Shown: positions 59,859-64,000 of the stretch, in pieces
Layout of the letters: every line of letters begins with the position of its first letter
Position numbering within the stretch: the stretch's first letter is position 1
Assembly (NCBI GenBank): GCA_013399115.1
Contig: VXAA01003855.1
Coordinates: 18,844 to 82,843 of the forward strand
Reading direction: 5' to 3'
From: Anseranas semipalmata
Lineage: Eukaryota; Chordata; Aves; Anseriformes; Anseranatidae
Length of the DNA stretch: 64,000 nucleotides
The notes under the pieces: generated by a model
The model's database searches: none
Told to the model about the DNA's origin: nothing
The model's input: the letters and a program-made list of their open reading frames with translations, nothing else
Made by a program: the position numbers and the translations under genes

Positions 59859-60649
59859 AATCTGACACGGGTCACGTGTCTCTATGTACGTGTTTGAAAT
59901 ATTTAGATCTATGGAGAAGAGGCTAGCTAGAGAACTTAGGCAGGTTTTATGCACAGAGACTCTATTACTCTTCCTTTTTCCTTTGAAGCTGATTAACAGC
60001 ATGTTACAACCACCTCTTTTAGGCAAGGTTGTTAAAAGTATTGCTTATGATCAGAAAAATTGGATGCAAAAGACTTATATGGCACCTCTTGTGCTACATG
60101 CTCTCCCTAGTAGGCTCACAGTGCTGTGCTCCCCAAACTTCGGCTGCATGAAGCAGGCTCTGGAGAGTTAGCCTGTGTTTAAAACTAGAGGCCCAGGTTT
60201 GAAGTGATCTTTCAATCTGTTTTTACGAGATCAAGTGCACAGAGTTCGCAGTATTGTATATGGTTTGAAATCTCCAGGTTAGATTAGAGTTACAGGTGCA
60301 GCTTGATCAGTTGCATTGTAGTACTTTCTTACTGAATGCACTCCATCAACCACTTCCTAAAGACTGCTAATGTGAAGACTAATCCACAAACAGTCTTGGC
60401 ACCACTTTGGAAGCTGAAATAATCACAGTGAATAAAAGTAGCTCACACTGATAGTTTTATTCTGAAATTACTAGGCCCCCACTCTGAAGCATTTTTACAA
60501 CATTTGCAAGTTGATGTAACATCAACAATATAAAGGCTGTAAAAATACAGTTAAAGTGGTACAAAACCTGTCTCTTAACCAGATCTAAATTACACATATG
60601 CTTTATATAATTTGAGTCTCAGGAGAGCTGCACTTCAATAGATCCTGAC

Positions 60650-60750
60650 AACTGGAAGAGCAGGGACATCATCTTTCTCTGTATGAATAAAATGCTTAGC
60701 ATGTCTTTACCACTTGAAGTTATGGTCATCTACTAAATTAACTGCTCCCA
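60650..60750 (+). repeat. possible amniote SINE tail
   Basis: GAAGAGCAGGGACATCATC and ATAAAATGCTTAGCATG resemble the tail type at 33.5 and 52.0 kb, but the 3' part is not recognisable. Confidence 0.3.
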
Positions 60751-61489
60751 GTGTCACTCAGAATAGGGATGAAAGTAAATTATTCTTATTTTAGTAATAC
60801 TTCCTCATTTCTTCTTGAGAGACAGCAGCTCAGCTCCTGATGTTCATATGGGACCACATGACAGGGAAATCTCATCCAGAAAGATGCTGGGGCTGTTCAG
60901 CAGAAAACAGTTATTGATGTGAGTAGCTCATGACATTTTCATGTGGTTTTACTTTAAAACCTGTGAACGTCCCTTGACTGCGGAGTGAAGCAAAGATATT
61001 TGTCAAAAATCAGTCACCAGCCTCAATTTGTTGAGCAACTCTGCATTGATTTCATGATTTTGCACCAAAATTGCTAGGAAATGGAAGTTCTAACATAGCC
61101 TTATTGAGTCTCATGAACTTCTAGAGAGGTTTTTTAACATCTCATGTTTGTTCAAACTTAGTCCCACTCAGCCTGTGGTGGTCTTATCCACACTGTCATT
61201 TTTACTACGATAAGGAACCTAGCTAAAACACTCTGCTTCCCCAGTTTTCTCCTTCCCAAGAGACTAGAGACAGGGGATAGGATTCTGCAGTTTGAGGACA
61301 AGATGGCTTTCTAAGTGAATGGGTTGGCAGGGAGAGTGTTACCATGTGGCTATGAAATCATACTTGCTATGAAGAAGGTGAAGAGGAAATGATTATTCAC
61401 AGTTCTTTCCAGAACAACAAATCCAGGGAACCAAGGTAAATTATTGGGCAGCATACCTGAAAGAAATATGAATGAGAATGCATCGCTAT

Positions 61490-61785
61490 ATGGAGGAAAT
61501 CATTGCAGGAAGATGTTTAGGGGGCTGAAAGTGTAAATGGATCTTAAAGGAACCAGATAAAGTTGTGGAGGGATAGGTCATTTGGTCAGTATAGAAACAG
61601 TGGTCTGGGTGCAACTACAGCTCATGAAGTCTTTAAACCACAGATTACCAGAGACAGAGATAAGCAATATGTTATAGAAGAGATTGCTTAATGTTTCCTT
61701 ATTCCATGTACTATTTGCTTATGCAACAACTCCCAAAGACATTTGACTAGATGGGCCAGTGATCTTTTCTAGTGTGGCAGTTTTT
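61490..61785 (+). mobile_element. ancient CR1-type LINE 3' tail
   Basis: The sequence carries GGGGCTGAAAGTGTAAATGG, CAGTGGTCTGGGTGCAACTA and the terminal GACTAGATGGGCCAGTGATC near 61745. Together these define the 3' tail of an old sauropsid CR1 on the plus strand. It shares the 61501-61570 section with the copy at 7.6 kb. No coding frame remains. Confidence 0.7.
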
Positions 61786-63194
61786 TAATTTTACCCCATC
61801 TTGTAACCCTCTCCAGTGAGTTGACAGTAGTGTGGATGCCATCCAAGCAGATAAGTATTCAGTATGCATCTGCTATGCCAAAGGGCTCTTTTAGGTGATA
61901 ACTAACTCATCAGCTAGAGGCTGCGGATAAAAGTTAAGTGGGGGGATTTGCCTTTAAGCAATTCTGACAAAAGTCTCTTTACAGAACAGCTGACTGAATC
62001 ACTGAATGTAATGCCAAGGGCAGCGATAGAAAAAAAGTCATGTAAATTAGCTGGCGAGGGAACAGGGCAAAGCTATCTGGTGAAGGAGGGAATGGGAGAG
62101 GAGGGCAGGCAGCCACCTGCTGGAGCTTCAGGTTCAAGGACCAGATCTCTCATCAAGTCTTGGAAAAACAAATTTTAAAATAGAGACTGAGGGGGAAAGG
62201 GAAGTCTCTCTCCCTAGTGTATAGGCCTCCAGTGGACTGTAATCACTCCCTTAGGCGGTTCTGTCATCCCTAGCACTTGTTTCTCCCACATAACCTCAGA
62301 GGGTTGCTTTCATTTTTCTGTTGTCATCCAGTACAAGATCCAGTTCAGCCTGTACCACTTATATGGCCCTGTCTCGTCCATATAATGTGTCATGTGAAAT
62401 TCAGTTCTGCTTCCTCTCTTGCCCCAAACAGTTTGGGTTTCTGGGTGTAGTCATTTAAAAAATAAATGTTATTCAGTATTACTTGTGATTTGAAATGGTA
62501 AATTGAAAACTTACTGGAAGTCTGGCAGTGCTTCTGATCTATGTCCCCTTTGCTAAGGTGCTTCATAAAATGCCATATGTTGTTATTCACTCTGGCTTGG
62601 ATGTTCTTGGCTCTCTCCCACTTAATGATTCACAAGATGTCTGTGAGATTCATTTTTGTAAATGTGGTTTCCCCCCCCCTTTCATCCATATATTCTCCCC
62701 TCCCTTCCCCTTTGCTTGCAAATCTTCACTGCAAAAGTTCACTGAATTAAAACCAGAGTACGTGTAAGGGCTGGAGTGCAGTCTCTGGGGTGCCATCAGA
62801 AGAACTCTAAGATACACTGCAGATTTTCCCCCTCATTTCCAAGTAGGGGATTGGAGTAATCTGGGAAGCTTTTCTACAGCTTACCGTCCTCTTCCCCTCC
62901 TATTTCACAGCAGTCTCAGCTATGTGTGCATGCGTCCTGTGCCTCTTTCTTGAATAGAGAGATTTTCACTAGTAAAAGCTCAGAAACTTGTCTCCTCTGA
63001 GTGCTCCTGGCTGTCTTTGGCAGGGGGAGCAGGAGAAAAGTCAAGTGCAGCGGGGTCTGTGCACGCCAGTGCAAAGGCAGAGCTGCTGATCCCGGCAGGC
63101 CGGCTGCAGGGAGAAGCCAGGGGTGTTTGCGGGGCTCGCATGCCAGAGCCTCTTCAAACAGCTCTGCTCAAAGGCATGAGCTGGGCTCACTTCT

Positions 63195-63290
63195 GAGGGA
63201 AATTTCCTTTTTGGGGAAGTTGCTGCAAAGGAATTTCCTGTGTGGGCAGACAGAGCTTCCTGACTTGAAGGCTTCTTGGAAGGGAAACTG
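63195..63290. repeat. unidentified duplicated element, copy B
   Basis: Second copy of the sequence at 56270-56370, same orientation, with the same GGAAATTTCC palindrome (63198-63207) and the GGCAGACAG block at 63244-63252. It is unusually rich in GGAA/TTCC, the core recognised by ETS and Rel proteins. Confidence 0.6.
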
Positions 63291-64000
63291 TTTCATAATG
63301 AAATGATAAATTAAAGACATACCAGCCTGGTTCGCTTCAAAACAGCTATTGAGGGAGCTCAGGCAGTACACCATTATACTCCTGCACAAAATGAAAATAA
63401 ATTGCATCCTGACAGGATTCTCCGTAGCGGAGCATATCCTTCCCCCCAGCCTTCCTCCCTGTAAGTCTCACTTTCCTCTCCTCCCTCCCCCCTTCCCTCT
63501 CCCCTGCTATTTGCTGCTGTCTCATCTATCTTTTACAGCCCCCTCCAACCAACGAGGCAGATGGGTGTGATGTTGGAGATGGTTTGTTAAATGGAGGAGA
63601 CACTCTACTCCTTCTCCCACGGCTCTGGTTTAATCCCTGCTGTGCTGGCTGGTGCTGCCAGGGCCCCAGATGTAGAAACTGCAAGTGGCTGCCATGAGAA
63701 CTGGGTGCCGTGGCTGCGGATGTGATTGTGGAAAGGAGAAATTAGGGGTGCCACAGAGTTTAAGTCAGTCCCTATAATAAGGAACATCTTGGTGTGGTCA
63801 TGAAAATAGCTGGGAGGAGGGGTTGCAGATATGTGTTTCCTGTTAAATAAGAGGAAAAAAAGGACCTTTGCTCCATCCCAGCCAAGACACAATGGAGGGA
63901 GGGCATCCCCAGAGGGCTCAGGCTGTTATAGCGGAGCTTTCAATAGGCACAAACTGGTTCATGTTATTTCCCTGCTCTGTACTATCCCAATTGGTTGAAA

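Larger units (their letters stand above)
45382..64000 (+). other. ETV6: ETV6 intron 2, first part (inferred)
   Basis: Exon 3, which begins the Pointed domain, is not seen between the exon 2 donor and the right edge, so this is the first 18.6 kb of intron 2. In mammals this intron is tens of kb long, carries a second promoter and is the site of leukaemia breakpoints. Repeats inside it are listed separately. Confidence 0.75.
54668..64000. other. gene-free intronic stretch
   Basis: It contains the duplicated unidentified element (56.3 and 63.2 kb), the old CR1 tail (61.5 kb), a weak SINE tail and homopolymers. A pyrimidine-rich tract ending in TTTTACAG at 63538 looks like a splice acceptor but has no convincing exon. 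Confidence 0.55.

Overview
This is a 64 kb piece of a bird genome that lies almost entirely in introns. Two observations point to a bird: CR1 retrotransposon copies of avian type (a well preserved 3' end at about 54.1-54.7 kb and a short one at 17.3 kb that runs into a 54-N gap), and interspersed repeats that are sparse and mostly very old. The order is not resolved. The N gap shows this is a draft assembly.

The one coding feature I can support is a single exon at 45252-45381 on the + strand. It is coding exon 2 of ETV6 (TEL), the ETS-family transcriptional repressor. It has the expected 130-nt length, the expected phase (43 codons plus one base), a 44-nt pyrimidine tract ending in ACAG in front of it, and a GTGAGT donor behind it. 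The start exon, with the short N-terminus, was not found and probably lies upstream. Exon 3, which begins the Pointed domain, lies beyond the right edge. So 1-45251 is read as the downstream part of ETV6 intron 1 and 45382-64000 as the first part of intron 2.

Layout: 1-1050 is partly CpG-rich with a G-rich start, possibly the edge of the ETV6 promoter island. 1-17.3 kb holds degraded ancient CR1 tails (7.5 and 11.0 kb), MIR-like SINE traces and two CpG clusters (4.1 and 6.1 kb). 17.3 kb has the CR1 fragment and the gap. 17.5-45 kb has MIR-like copies, a small family of palindromic old elements (22.6-23.4 kb), a GC-rich block at 25.2 kb and a few candidate conserved noncoding stretches. 45.0-45.2 kb is a CpG cluster abutting exon 2. 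45.4-64 kb contains an old CR1 (47.4-47.95 kb), a (CTTTT)n microsatellite (51.1 kb), a (TA)/(TG) tract (53.1 kb), the youngest CR1 (54.1-54.7 kb), another ancient CR1 tail (61.5-61.8 kb), and an unexplained sequence of about 95 bp present twice (56.3 and 63.2 kb).

I see no CRISPR array, operon, rRNA or tRNA gene, and no second protein-coding gene. The longer open frames elsewhere look like chance. Repeat assignments come from recalled consensus patterns and internal comparison, not from a database search.
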